Part shown: positions 10,240 through 22,500 of the stretch, one piece after another
Layout of the letters: each line of letters starts with the position of its first letter
Numbering within the stretch: the stretch's first letter is position 1
Source of the DNA: Lepisosteus oculatus
Lineage: Eukaryota > Chordata > Actinopteri > Semionotiformes > Lepisosteidae
Reading direction: 5' to 3'
Assembly: GCF_040954835.1 (NCBI RefSeq)
Contig: NC_090697.1
Span: 27,211,001 to 27,275,000 of the forward strand
Length of the DNA: 64,000 bases
The notes under the pieces: generated by a model
The model's input: only the letters and a program-made list of their open reading frames with translations
Told to the model about the DNA's origin: nothing
Database searches by the model: none
Translations under genes and position numbers: made by a program

Positions 10240-12620
10240 AGGTGTTGTTGCGGATGAATTTAGTTTTAAACCTCTCCTCTTACAAAACATGTACAGTTGG
10301 ACATTTTGTAGCTGATGAGAAGTGGAATAAAAACTGTTTAGGAATGTCCAATCAGCCTGTAAATTGTACCTCTATTTATTTGCCTTATTTAGTTTGCTAT
10401 ATTTTTATGTATACACGGCATTATGCTAAAAATGTTATATATATATATGAAAAGTATAAATATATAAATAATTATAAACTGTTGTCTGTATTTGTTGGTC
10501 AGTTTCAGTATAAGAATGAGCTGTTCGGAATCCTTTTTTTTTTTGCTTGTTTTATTTTGTAGGATTACGACAAAATAAAGAAAACTATTGTCCTTGATGT
10601 CTTAGTCCTCTCTAGATTATGTCCTAGACAATTCTTTCCTGCATCTTTCAGAACAAATCATTGAAAACTGCCCGGAGACCAATGACAATAGTCACAACGG
10701 ATATTTCCCGTGGTGGCATGTTGGAGAATGGGTCATGTTAGTAGCCGACTGTGACTGGGATTCCTCTAAGCCACCATGCACAATTGGCTAAGCACTGAAG
10801 AAAATTAGGATGAGTCAGCCAGAGCCTCTCTCGGCAGCAGCACAATGTTCTGGGCGGTTGCTCCATGCCACTGTGGCCATCTTGACACCACAGCGATCTA
10901 CGTGGCTGTCTGAGCACGCACAGTAACTGCTGCTCCAGTCAAGAGCCTCGGACCTGCTCCCTGCTTCCTAACACACCTCCAGCATGTCGGTACGGTTACA
11001 TCTCCGCTTTTTGACTTTCTGAACTGCAGTTAAAAACGGAAAGGTGTCGCCTCTCCTATGAATCCTAGAACACATCTTGCTAAGCAGGGAGATTCCATTT
11101 TTTATCATTTATTGCTTCAACTCTGAGAGTCTTGAGAGTCCAGTCCCTTCACTGTGTTAGTGTAGAGAGAGCAGGGAGAGGCTAGCAGCCCATGGCAATA
11201 CCCTGTGCTTTGAATATAGCATCTTTCATGGTATGTCATAACCAGTCATCTGTACTTGGCAATGATGGAAGAGACAGTCACATTGTCACATGAGTCTTCA
11301 GGACAGACGCGCACAGTGACAATTTGGAGTCTCTGCACAAAATCCCCAAGAGGTGCCTGTATCTTGAACCTATACAGTTAAGAACACCACTTATTCTCAA
11401 ACTGAGGTCCTGGGTGTCTTTTCTCCTTTCAATAAAATAGGCTACTAAATTACAGTTTATATACCCTTCATGTTTAGTATTTCCAAGTGTCAAATCAGGC
11501 AAGGTTCACTGCTACAACCCCAGTATTGGCAAGGAGGGACGCAAACTGTGTGGCTTTCCCTACAAATGCCCTCTTGAACTGTACAGCTTTTGCTGACTCT
11601 TTTGAGTCCCATAGTGCTTCACAGGTCCACTAGCACTGAGGGACAGCAGGATCCCGCACTGGGCTGCACTGTTCAGGGTCACCCTGTCCGTTGAGGGATA
11701 TTAAAACACCCAAGAGCATGCTGTCCTGACTGATGGATTGAATGAATACTGCACGCATGTTTAAATCAGCTACATTTGACCTGCAAGGCTTAACTTTAGT
11801 TAGCATGTTTGGTAGAAGGGCTGTACTGATAGAATCACTCTCAGCAAAACTCTTCTTTCCCAGTTGCCCTCCTCCCCCTGGTTCTTACACTTGCACCCTA
11901 CCTGAACCTCCCTGAATAGTGCCCTTTCGTCAAGAAAAACACCTTCTCGGGCAGGATTTAAAACTCCGGTCTCGGCTCGGGAGAGCAGGCCCGGCTTGTT
12001 TCGGGCCTCCAGAGGTACTGCAGAGCTGTGCCCTGTTAACCTGTGGGGTGAACGGGTGGTCGGAGTCACTCCCGGCCCTGGTGCTCAGACACTCTTCTAA
12101 GACTACACCTCTTGAGATGCATCATCTCGCTTTTGAGGGGGTCCTGCAAGGATACATCCAAAAAAAAAAAGAAAACATAAAAATAAAAATACAATTTACA
12201 GTAGCTGCTGTGAAAGGTATCTGGTATAAATCAAACCTGAAAATGCATTAGGGTAGAATGATTTCAATTGCAAGAGCATTCTGTTTTTAAAAACAAAATT
12301 AGTTTATTAAAAACATAAATTCAACTCTGTGATCTTACTTCAGAGGGTAAGCTATTCCAAACCATGAGCGCTTGAAGAGTACCGACTCCCTGACATCAAA
12401 CTCTTTCCCCTCCCCTGGGTCTCATTGCTTCTCCTTCATTAGGCTCTTTGAAGTCTCCCGCTTTCCGTTTTCGAAGACTAATTAAGCCGTTTTTTTAAAG
12501 GTTTTGCCCCCATTGTAGAAGAGAGAGCTGAGAAATCAAGTGCAATGGTCCGAAGACGACGTTAACACACCACAGGAAGGGGAGGACACACCGATTACAG
12601 AACAGCTGCATAGCAGGGAA
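10240..12620. other. Convergent spacer, no recognised gene
   Basis: This stretch includes an AT-rich (TA)n-like patch at 10436-10480. No gene or recognised mobile element was found. Confidence 0.45.
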
Positions 12621-12625
12621 AGCAT

Positions 12626-12835
12626 GGAAGAACATAAGAAAGGCTACAAACAAAGGAGGCCATTCTGCCCATCTAGATCATTTTGTTAATTAATCCAAGA
12701 TTCACCAGTGCTTTTCTGAACAGCTTTTGAATGGCTGGACAGCTCGTTTTGTACTCCCTCAAAGGGGTGTGCGAAAAGGTTCACCCTCATTTGAACTGCA
12801 ATGCACTTCCCTGCAGTTTAGAACAAATTATTAAT
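12626..12835 (-). repeat. CR1-like LINE 3' fragment
   Basis: GAACATAAGAAAGGCTACAA, then GGAGGCCATTCTGCCCATCT, complement the 3' end of the CR1-like family found elsewhere in the window. The match decays after about 12700. Confidence 0.65.
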
Positions 12836-13744
12836 TGCCGAGCTGTCCACCTGGGGCAAATGAGCATCAACAGGATTGGTGCAGAGTCCAAGTCATTTCC
12901 TCCCTAATCCACAGATCCGAGATAACAATCGGGCATGCATATCCAGGCTAAAGCCACACTGTCCTGAATTCACTAGTTAGAGCCTGGCTGGTGAAATACA
13001 GCACTACCAGGGAAATGACACCATTGATCAGCGCTCCGATGCTGCCATCTAGCGGTGGAAAGTAAAACTGAAATCAGACAGGAAGAGCTCAGAACTGATC
13101 ATTTAAATGGCATGCTAGCCGTCTACTAAGATGTAAAATATTGTCCTTGGCTTAGATTTTATTTGGGGGGGGTTTAATAAAATAACAGGAAAGCTGGTAC
13201 TACAAGAAATGGGCAGTTGAGAGGACTGGAGAGGCTGCCAGTAAAAGTTAAGAACTTGAGAAACCAGAAACGAGCTGGAATTGGGGGGGGCGGAGGCAAA
13301 ATGACAAAGTGTGGACTGCCAAGTGTCTTCTGTGAACCAGATTCACTGCTCATCTTTGCACTCTGCCATAAGGCCCCCTTGACATAACCTGTGTGTGCAC
13401 ATATGAAAAATATACCTAATAAATACTATTCAGGCAATAACAGAAAACAGCTGTAATCCCGAGCTCTTGCCAAGAACTGTACTATTCTAGTTTAAGTGTA
13501 GTAAATCACTTTGATATTATTAGGAACTGGGAGAAGACTTCCATATCCGTTGCATGAAACCTATTTAAATACATTCCCAGTCCAAAATCCATAGAAGGGA
13601 CGAAGTGCAAAAATAAGGGGGACAGAAATTCTGCCAGTTGTGTTCAGAAAAAAAAATCAATGTAAGGAAAAACAAACGACAGCTTTTAACTCAATTAAAT
13701 CACTCAACCGATTCAGCCATCAAAATAAGTGAAAAATTCACTCT

Positions 13745-14115
13745 AAACTTAATTTATTGTAATTTATTATATAGTGCATTTCGTGTTGAGAGGTCCCAAA
13801 TCATTTCACCTACAAAAAGAGACTCACTTCGTCCCCCACTGAAGCACAGCCCCACCTAAGTGACACAGGAGATCAAGGGGAGGAGAGCAAAACCGATTCA
13901 CCGGCTAAAGAGGGAAAACAAGCTCTTTTATGATTTGGCCTTGCTTTGTAGAAATTTAACTAGGTCATAGGGGGTTAACACTACTCTTTGAGAAAGGATC
14001 TTTAATGACCATGGAGTAAGTATCTGGGTTTAAGATCTCATTCTAAACATGCTACCTTGTCACCATAGAGTTCCAACCCTGGACAGGGTTTTTCATCTCT
14101 TTAAAGCTCCAATTG
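13745..14115 (-). repeat. 5S-derived SINE, 3' portion, inverted
   Basis: The words GGATCTTTAATGACCATGGA, GGGGTTAACACTACTCTTTG and TTATATAGTGCATTTCGTG follow the order of the complement of a common fish 5S-rRNA-derived SINE body and tail. The 5S head itself is not visible here. Related sequence in the + orientation lies at 35738-36220, where GGTCATTAAAAGACCCCTG is the matching word. Confidence 0.6.
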
Positions 14116-16343
14116 GGATTGAAATTGACCCAATTCACATTTCAGTTTTCTAGAACTGCCGTAATTAAAGCATTTTGTCTAAAATGTAAACATTTGGGCT
14201 AGCAGGAAAAAAAATGTTGTGGGTGTGTCTGACAGTGAGACGCCCATCTGTGTCTGCTCATCAGCAAATTAACTAGTAAGAGCTGTTTAATCAGATAGAA
14301 CAGCAAGTACGTACAGGAGAGGGTTGCATGAAATCCGGTGTACTCCGATTGCTGGAAACAGTACCCTTTTTGACAATCAGGATATACTGTAGGAAAGAAG
14401 TCTAAACAAGCAAGCAGATCGAGTAAGTCATCAATTAACAGTGGAGATGTAGAACTCAGCTGGAAAGCTGGAACGAAAACCAGCAGAGAGTGCTCCCCCA
14501 AAACTTGGGCTGGTCACTGCCACAGAGGGACATTGGTTTGGTTTGGAAATTGTGCTTCAGACGGAAAAGCACCACACCATTTACTGTACAGCTACAACTT
14601 GGTTTTCCCTGGAAGTCTCCCCTCCCAGTACTGGCCAGTCCCAGCCTTACGGAGCTTCTGAGATCAGAGGAGGTGAGGCTGCAAGATGCGAACACTGCTG
14701 CGAAAACAACTTTGCAACATGTGCAAGGACATATTAGTGTTTCCTTTATTGTCACTGAGGTATACAAACATAGCATTGCAAGTCAAATACATCTGTCATA
14801 AAGTATGGTATTACAATACAAAAATACAGAATAAACATTACAGTAGATTACAAATTCTGAGGCATTTGACATTCCCTCAAAATTGCACTAAAGAATAGTA
14901 GTTGGGATGTGTTCAGTGATTTTTTTAGCATTAAACCTGGAATTACTATCGCAAAAAACTTCAAAAAGAGAAGCAGAAGAGCTGAACTTTACTAAGAAAA
15001 CATTCCTGAAATGCTGCAGCACAGGACCTGCTAAATTAATGATTTAAGTCCACCCCAAAGATTTACAATATGAAGAGCTTGTCAAGCACATCTAAAATGT
15101 GTGTAAAATGTTGCAATAAATACTGAAATGTGGAATTTCACTCCGATAGTCAAAACATTGAGCAATGCATATCCTTAAATACACCCTGTCCTTCATTGCT
15201 ATACTTGAAAAGGGCAATCTGTCACTTTATCAGAGTCAAAAACGGCAGCTAGTGACTTCTTAATGCTCAACTGCCCTTGCATTTGTTTGCATTTAGCTTA
15301 TTGTGCAAATCACCTAAAAAACAGTTTTGTAAAAGACAGTTGTGAAGAGAAGATAGTCCAAACATCAACCACAGTTAAGAGTTCTTGACATGAATTTGCA
15401 AAAGCATTCCATTTCTCAAAAAGTATTTTGATCACATTTAAAAAAAAAAACTTTAGATGCTTTCCAATGGGGATTATCTAAATAATGTGAAGAACTATCA
15501 TGCCTGAACCTGAACCAGGTTATGATAACGTCCCAATATGCATAGTTTTCAACTTCCAGAAACATACTTTACTGAAGTAAAAAAAATACTGAATAAAAAC
15601 TGAATAAAAAGTTCGACCTGCAGGGATGCAAGGAGTCACAGCACAATTCAGTGAAGGTTTGAGATAAGGTTAGTGACAAACAAGGCATATCCCCCACAAT
15701 ACACAGATTATATCAGCGTTACAGCAATTTGTAGTCAGAATCCAGCCTATGGTATTAACAACTCCCAACAAAGCAACGGTTGGACTGAAGTCTAGTTATC
15801 CAAGGATACATGGATCAGTCCATCGGATGTTCAGCTCCCAAGAATGGGAATGAGGGGTGTGTGACGGGCCAGAGGCACAGCCCTCAGGTAAGATGAGCAC
15901 GCTGGAACGATGGAGCAAAGGGGGTGGACTGCGAGCAGACCTGACCCGATCTGTTCGATTTGGGAAGGTGAAGGGTAAAGTCCCCTTTATGTAATAAAGC
16001 ACAGGCTCATGAGCCACTAGTTCTCTTGGCATCTATGCTTACAGCACTGCAGCTCTTCCTGGTTTCGAATTTCCAACACGGGGCTGTAGGGATGTCAGAA
16101 CGCAGTCCAGTGAAGGTTTGGGATGAGTTTAATTGCAATGATAATGGCCACTTCCGGAGATCACTGAAGGAGACCTGCATACGAGGTGTATTTCCCACAG
16201 TGCCCCGAAATGCAACAGTATTAGAGAGGATTTTATAGTCCCAGTCCAGCCACGTTATTCCCACGAATGGGGGTTTAAGAGCCCACACTCTACGTGTGGT
16301 CTACTGGCTATTCTAGATGATGCTGTCTCTCCTTTCAGCTATT
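14116..16343. other. Convergent spacer, no recognised gene
   Basis: CTTTATTGTCACTGAGGTAT at 14743-14762 looks like a LINE/SINE 3' tail. At 15650-16170 two stretches share the word CAGTGAAGGTTTGRGAT, at about 15650 and 16110, hinting at an old duplication. No coding gene was recognised. Confidence 0.4.
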
Positions 16344-18553
16344 TTTATTCTGTCACGTACAACAGCAGGTCTGTTCAAAATTCTCTCAAGCCACGTCAGG
16401 AGACCAGGACAATGACCCCAGTCCAGATCCAGAGATCTACAGCGCACATGTGGCTTCAGACAGGTCAGAAGATGATATAATATCCCCTCAATGCATACCA
16501 CTGTTTCCCTTGAAAACCACGTAGGGAGAAGGGTTGTAATACAAATATGATGGGGTAACAGTTGATACAGTTAAAAGATTTTAACATTTTCCCAAGGCTT
16601 CATATATGTGAAAACTCTCACAAGCCTCAACTGGCTTGAAACAATTTAGAACTGTTTGACTTATTTTCCCTGCTTGAAGTAGTTGGCACGTTTTATTATA
16701 TTCCAGAAAAATGCAGAATTTTGGCCCTCAAGGACAGAACTGTTCTCTAAGACTGTCATGTCATGCTTAAAAAACAGACCAAATGTTTTTCATTTTCCCA
16801 GTTCCCTAGAAATACATGGAAAATAACAAACCAGATCTCCAGCAAGTTACCATAAAACACAAATTTGGCCAAAAATATCCACTTCCCTTCATGTGTGAAA
16901 ACAGAGATGTCATCCAGGCCTGTGCGATGGGATGGATAGCGGAGCCAGATCTGCATTTTAATACAGGTTTACAGAAGAAAGGCAGTAAATGGCCTACTGC
17001 ATGTCAGTAACGAAGCACAACTTTAATAATCAACGTACAAAGCATTCGCCTGAGCACAGTTTGAGACTGTTCATGTCACTAGCTGACTGGGTAACTGGAC
17101 CTCTGAAAGGACTCTGTAGTCAAGAGTTTGAGGGTGCGTAAGGTCACAAGCCAACTGTATAGCTGCCCCCCCTCCCGAGTGTCTTGGGCAATAAGGGTGC
17201 TTCACTGACTGCAGGTTGAGCTCTGAGATCAGGGTTCGAGAGAGATTGGGTCAGAGCACTAGCTGACTGTGACTGGTATTCTCCAGGTGGTAGTGCACAA
17301 CTGGGCTGAGCAGTGCCAGGGGTAGGGTGGGATCAGACAGCCAGGGTTCTGCATGCAGTGCGGTCGGTGAGGGACACACCTCTCCTCCAGTCGGAATTGA
17401 ACCTGCAGTACCAGGCGATGCTGCAAGCGTTGTGTTAAAAACAAATGAGCTCAAAGGTGAGAGGGAGGAGGTATCTACCCACACTTCCTCACTAACCAGT
17501 GTGTGGTTGTGGAGGTTCATGGCTGCGAACTGAAACGTGAAAAACGCACAGCTGCTACACATCAGGTGGGCAGAACGAAACAAAAAGCCGAGGTGCAGAA
17601 CTTACAGAAGCAGAAAAACCTCTAACCTGTAACGTCACACTAACCACATCACTGTTTTTTTTACAGAGTTATCTGCCGTTAGCTTAGATTAATCTGGGAG
17701 CTGTACAGACGTTCGAGAACAATATGGGCCTTCAGGGGGAAATCACTAGTTTAGGATAGTCCAGAAGAAGGGCAACTCTGAAAGCACAGTTCTTGGTGAA
17801 ACGGTAGAGAGAACCAGTGACAGCTGCTAAGGGGTCAGCTGCTGTGATTTGAGCTTGGCTTACGAAGCTCTGTGGTCTGTTAATAAATGAGTAATTACAA
17901 GGTAGTTCAGTTTCAGGGTGAACAAGACAACAGTACAGAAATGGCATGATGAGCAGTACAGCACTTAGTGTGAATAAGCTAGCTGCACCCATGAATACCT
18001 TGATGATGGAAAACGTCCCCTTTTGGGGTACAGGGGGCATAGTTTCACATTTATAAACAATTGCCCCTCAGTCCTTTCAGACCCTAGATCCTATTATTTC
18101 CATCCCTCATTGAAATATCCTGCGTAGAAGTTGTGTGAACCAGGAGAAGCACTACTTGTATATGGAAGCACTGTTCCTATGGAGCATCACTTCCAAGAGG
18201 TATGCGGTGCAGTTTTCCCTGGGCTTATAACAGCGCTCAAGTCTCTAAGCAATGTGGCAATCTCCTCTTTTAGAAATTGTGGACAACCATGCAATCCCTC
18301 AGCAACCACCAAAGTGCAGACATGCAAAAAGCATCAGTTCAGACTTTACAGTACAGCCTCGTACTAGTCTCATCTGTGTGCCTAGTTTGGAAATCTGAAG
18401 GTCGTGATCACAGTGCCAATATTCAGAACCTGACTGCGCCATTTCACCATAAAGGGTTGGGGCTTAAGTGCTGCGCAAGTGATGCTGCAGCGCTGTCTCT
18501 CGTGCTCTGTGCTGTGCGAGGGTGGATCGTCCTCCTGCTCCGATTAATCCGGG
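16344..18553 (-). other. MOCS1: Possible MOCS1 3' UTR
   Basis: Downstream of the MOCS1B stop on the - strand, the first AATAAA I see is at 16349-16344, giving a UTR of about 2.2 kb. No other strong signal was found closer to the stop. The extent is inferred from that hexamer alone. Confidence 0.3.
17732..18040 (-). CDS. Hypothetical 102-codon ORF with one predicted membrane segment
   Basis: An uninterrupted frame starts with MPPVPQKG, has A at -3 of the ATG, and contains a strongly hydrophobic segment (residues ~15-38: VFMGAASLFTLSAVLLIMPF then LYCC) followed by a polar tail. I do not recognise the protein. It lies on the MOCS1 strand about 0.5 kb past the MOCS1 stop, so it may just be a chance frame in the 3' UTR. 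It is listed because the membrane-like segment is unusually clean. Confidence 0.15.
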   Translation of the reverse strand: MPPVPQKGTFSIIKVFMGAASLFTLSAVLLIMPFLYCCLVHPETELPCNYSFINRPQSFVSQAQITAADPLAAVTGSLYRFTKNCAFRVALLLDYPKLVISP

Positions 18554-19550
18554 TCACTGGGGTCGGACGGCGTGGTGGTAATCTCCTCTCTGCCCCCCAG
18601 TCTTGCTGAGCAGCCTGACGTCCTGGATGACGATGTCGCGGGTGACGGCCTTGCACATGTCGTAGAGGGCGAGGGCAGCCAGGGAGGCAGCAGTCAGGGC
18701 CTCCATCTCCACGCCCGTGCGCCCGCTGGCCACGCAGGTCGCCGTGACGACGACGCGCCACCCCGGCTCCACCAGCTCCAGAGAAACGGCCACGCGGTCC
18801 AGCGGTATCGGGTGGCACAGCGGGATCAGGGCGCTGGTCTGCTTGGCGGCCATAATGCCGGCGATCTGCGCCACCGCCAGGGCGTCGCCCTTGGCCAGCT
18901 GGTTCTCCTTCACTAGCCAGAATGCCTTCTCTCCCAGGAGAACGGTAGCGCTGGCTGCAGCTGTGCGCCGACTGACAGGCTTCCCGCCCACATCCACCAT
19001 GGAGGCCCGGCCCTGGGCATCAGTGTGGGTCAGGTGATCAGAAGGCCCATGCACCCCTGACGTGAGCAGCGCTCGTGGTCCTTCAGCATGTGGGACAGCC
19101 GGAGTGGGCGTGGCAAGACGTGGGTGTGTCCTGGTTTGGATCACATGTGCCCATCTGTGGATTTTCCTTTCAGTGCTGCAACAGAGCCACGGGAGTCCAT
19201 TTTTGGCATTGCTATGCGTTTTGTGACAGAAGGGGCTCCTCACTGTCTTTCCTAAACAAGGGTTGACCTCTCTCCTTTTGCTAGGGCTTGCAGTAAAGAT
19301 GGTGCGGATCTGACTTCTATTAAAAGGGCTTCTGTCTTCCTGGAGGTGAGCTCTCAGGCTGCTACTGTTTGTGCGTGTGCCTGACTCAGCTTTGTCAGTT
19401 TCCAGGCAGGAGAATCTGTGGCTTCCTGCTGTCAGATTGTCATAACCCCACCCTGCTGCGGCCAAAGCCTCTCTGCCAGCTTCACCGAGTCCAAGGTCTT
19501 TCCCAAAAGTCACGTCCTGGTTCCAGGAATACGTGTGAGAGTGAGTACCA
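18554..19550 (-). CDS. MOCS1: MOCS1 last exon: MOCS1B (MoaC-like) domain
   Basis: The frame from about 19023 down encodes a full MoaC domain: [15 protein letters not shown], the substrate loop [39 protein letters not shown] (with the family's conserved Asp-Met-Cys-Lys), and the C-terminal [16 protein letters not shown]. It ends in TGA at 18556-18554. About 150 residues of low-conservation linker precede it, starting [12 protein letters not shown], comparable to the human linker that begins near IFSWDP. I place the acceptor at CAGACAG (ends 19551), which gives the phase needed to fuse with exon 10. The frame stays open to 19858, so the acceptor could lie further upstream. The domain acts as a hexamer in mitochondria in characterised orthologues. 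Confidence 0.88.
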
Positions 19551-22500
19551 CTGTCTGGTACACGAGAAATTACCCAGAACTCTCCGGGGTGCCCAATTGC
19601 CCAATCCTCACAGTGTAGGAATTGCTTAGTGCAGAAACTATTGCTGTTAAGGCACCCAATGTCTGCCTTAACCATATGGTCTGTAATAGGGAGAGAGATC
19701 GGTGTGGTGAGCAATGCTGGGGATACTTGGTGGAAACAGGGGTACAGATGCAGTTGAACAGCTGCGGTCGGGTTGAATTCGGCAAGTGTTGACAGCGCCC
19801 CTTCGGAGCCTCGGAGACTGGAGACAGAGAAACAGTGCAGCACCAAGAGCCTTTGCATCCCAAGCCCTGAAAAAGAGAGAAACTTTTTTTTTAAGTCTGT
19901 GGTTTCGAATCAGTATACCACAATTCACACAGAGCCAGCCACAGGCACAAAGCCCTAAAATACTAAATTTCTTCATAGACCTATACATTGCATACACACA
20001 CCTCAAAGACCAAGAAAAAACACTACAGTTGTGTCCAGCCAGAACAGGATGCACTTCTTTTCTATCCTCTGCTCTTTTTACCAGCCATCCAATTACTGCA
20101 CCTCAGTAACCTCAGGGTGCTGCCCCAGGACACTTGCACTACCCCCTGCCATCCAGCTCCTTGCGCCTCCCATCACCCTCAACTATCTCTAACCCTGCAG
20201 CTGGACACACTCCCTGCTATATTCTTGCTATAGAAAACACAGAATTATTTAGCTCCTGGGCTCCCTCTAGGGGCCAGTGGTATCATGTGTCGAGGCCAAC
20301 AGTCACATTTTCCAACACACGGCTCCAGCTCATTCCCTCTCCAGCCGGTGCTGGAGACCAAGTCCTTTCCTGCTTTGGCCTTCTGTCCCAGAACTAACGG
20401 GAACAGACAGAAGGTTCCCATTTACTCCCTTGGCACCACAGCCTACAGCAGACTAACGTTTGGGAGGCTGCCAGTCTTATAAACTCGACCAAAAAGGGTT
20501 CTTTCAATCTGCTGACTGCAGACAGCTGGACTGTGGCCTTTATCCCATTCTGGTCTGGTGTCGCCCCTTCGTTTTCCTTTTCTAGCCCTCTGTAAATTTC
20601 TCAACTTTTGCTTCCATCTACAGAAGCAAAGATGAAGCTTAGAATCGTGGGAGTTTACAGTTTATTAGCAGCAAGATTCATGATAACCTTTTCTTTTTAA
20701 TATCAACTTGGCTGACATTTTTATCTAAAGCAACTAGTGCCCATTGATGCAGCTGGGTAATTTTGCTGATGCTATGATCAAGGGTACAACAGCTCTGTTT
20801 AAAGCTTATATTCGAACCCACAGCCAACCAGTTCTGAGCCCACATTCCTTACCACTCCTCCACACTCCTACCTCTTCACTGGAAACCCCATTTTACTATC
20901 ACCGTGGTGTTAGGAGGGGTGCAACTGCAAGGAGTGATACTGGTGTTAATGATTTTCTTTTCCAAAAAACACTGGCATTGTTCTGGAACAATGCAGCAGT
21001 AAGGATGCTATTAAACAATCTCTATTGTGTGTAAGCTATAAGCCTCACACTTATTTGTCGTGTTTTATCAGACATGTAGGCAGCTGGAAATCTTATGAAA
21101 TACTATAAAAAATAATACTAAGTTAAAAGGGAGAAGATGTCATTTGGCCCATCTGACAGGTTTTCAAAGCTTGTTTTGGGATGTGTATAACTCAAAACAT
21201 CGTCAAAAAGAAATGCTTATTACATTACTTTATAGTTGTGGAAAGCTACCACTGACCTATGGGAAACTAAAACCCATGGGCAACATCCTTGAAAAGGAAA
21301 TGTACAGCCACTGTCCTGCAACACCAGCTCAGATACAAAACCAAAAAGAGAGAAATAAGTACTTTATTAGCTAGCTTTCGCTAGATTGAAGAAATGTATT
21401 TTTCTTGTAGTTAGGACTAACTGAGAAATCTTGAAGTTGAATGCAGCCCGGACACCAAGGTCAGCACCACGCAAACACCTCAGAGTCAAGAACTCATCCA
21501 GGGGCCCGACGTGGGTGACGTTTGTCTGTCAGCAGCTCTGCCTCAGTTTCCCGAGAGCGAACCCAGAAGATCAGAGGGGGTTACGTACTGCTGTGTCACC
21601 CACCGATCAGGATCATGGGCCGGTTCTTCATCTGGGAGATGCTGAACATGCCTGGGAGACAGGGAAGACAGCAGAGTTACCCTCCCCTCTGCCCCAGGAC
21701 ACCATCGCTCCAAACACGGGCTGCAGGCCCAGCTGGTGAAGGACCACGGACCATAAAGCAGTACAGGCACGGTTCTTGTACACGGAAGACAAAGGAACAC
21801 TTTCAGGATCAAACGTACAAGAAACATGCCAAGCATTTCACAGTCAACCCATTAAACTTGCACCTTAAAATAAATTGAACCATCAGCACAACGGTTCGCT
21901 TCACAGGAGTCCTGTTCTTCTCCAGAAGTTACCATTACAGAAGTGCACTGCACATAACAGTTGGACAGTAGGGAAACAGCTGGTGTATGAACAATCGGGT
22001 TCAGTTAAAGAGCCCTTAGCAGTAACTGAAATTCCGACTTCACTTATAAATCAACAGCTGTGCTCTTTTTGCTGGGAGTCCTAGTATAACCCGGGCCTGA
22101 GGTTATATAACTGAGATGTGTGACTGATTTCAATCACTGTGCCTGGAACGTTCATGCTGTGTTAATGCAGGACACAGTCAGCAGTGAAAGACTTGTTGAT
22201 CACCTCTGCCATGTGTAACTGTGGGAGTGGGAGGAGCTGCGGCCAGCACCGGTATTTAGTTGAAGCTCCTACTGAGGGATGGAATAACTGGCGTGAGGTT
22301 AGCGAAAACCAAAAACACCAAAAAGGGGAAAAACAAGAACAAAAAGAAAAAAGAGAAATGCGCCGCTGTGCACTGCGACTTCAAGGCTGGGCTGACCCTA
22401 TTTAACCGGGTCCAGTCTGGAAGGACAGGGAGCACAAAGCCAAAACAAAATAAAACCTCAACGTGTTAAAAAGATCAGCCTGCCCTGGTAGAGATGCATG

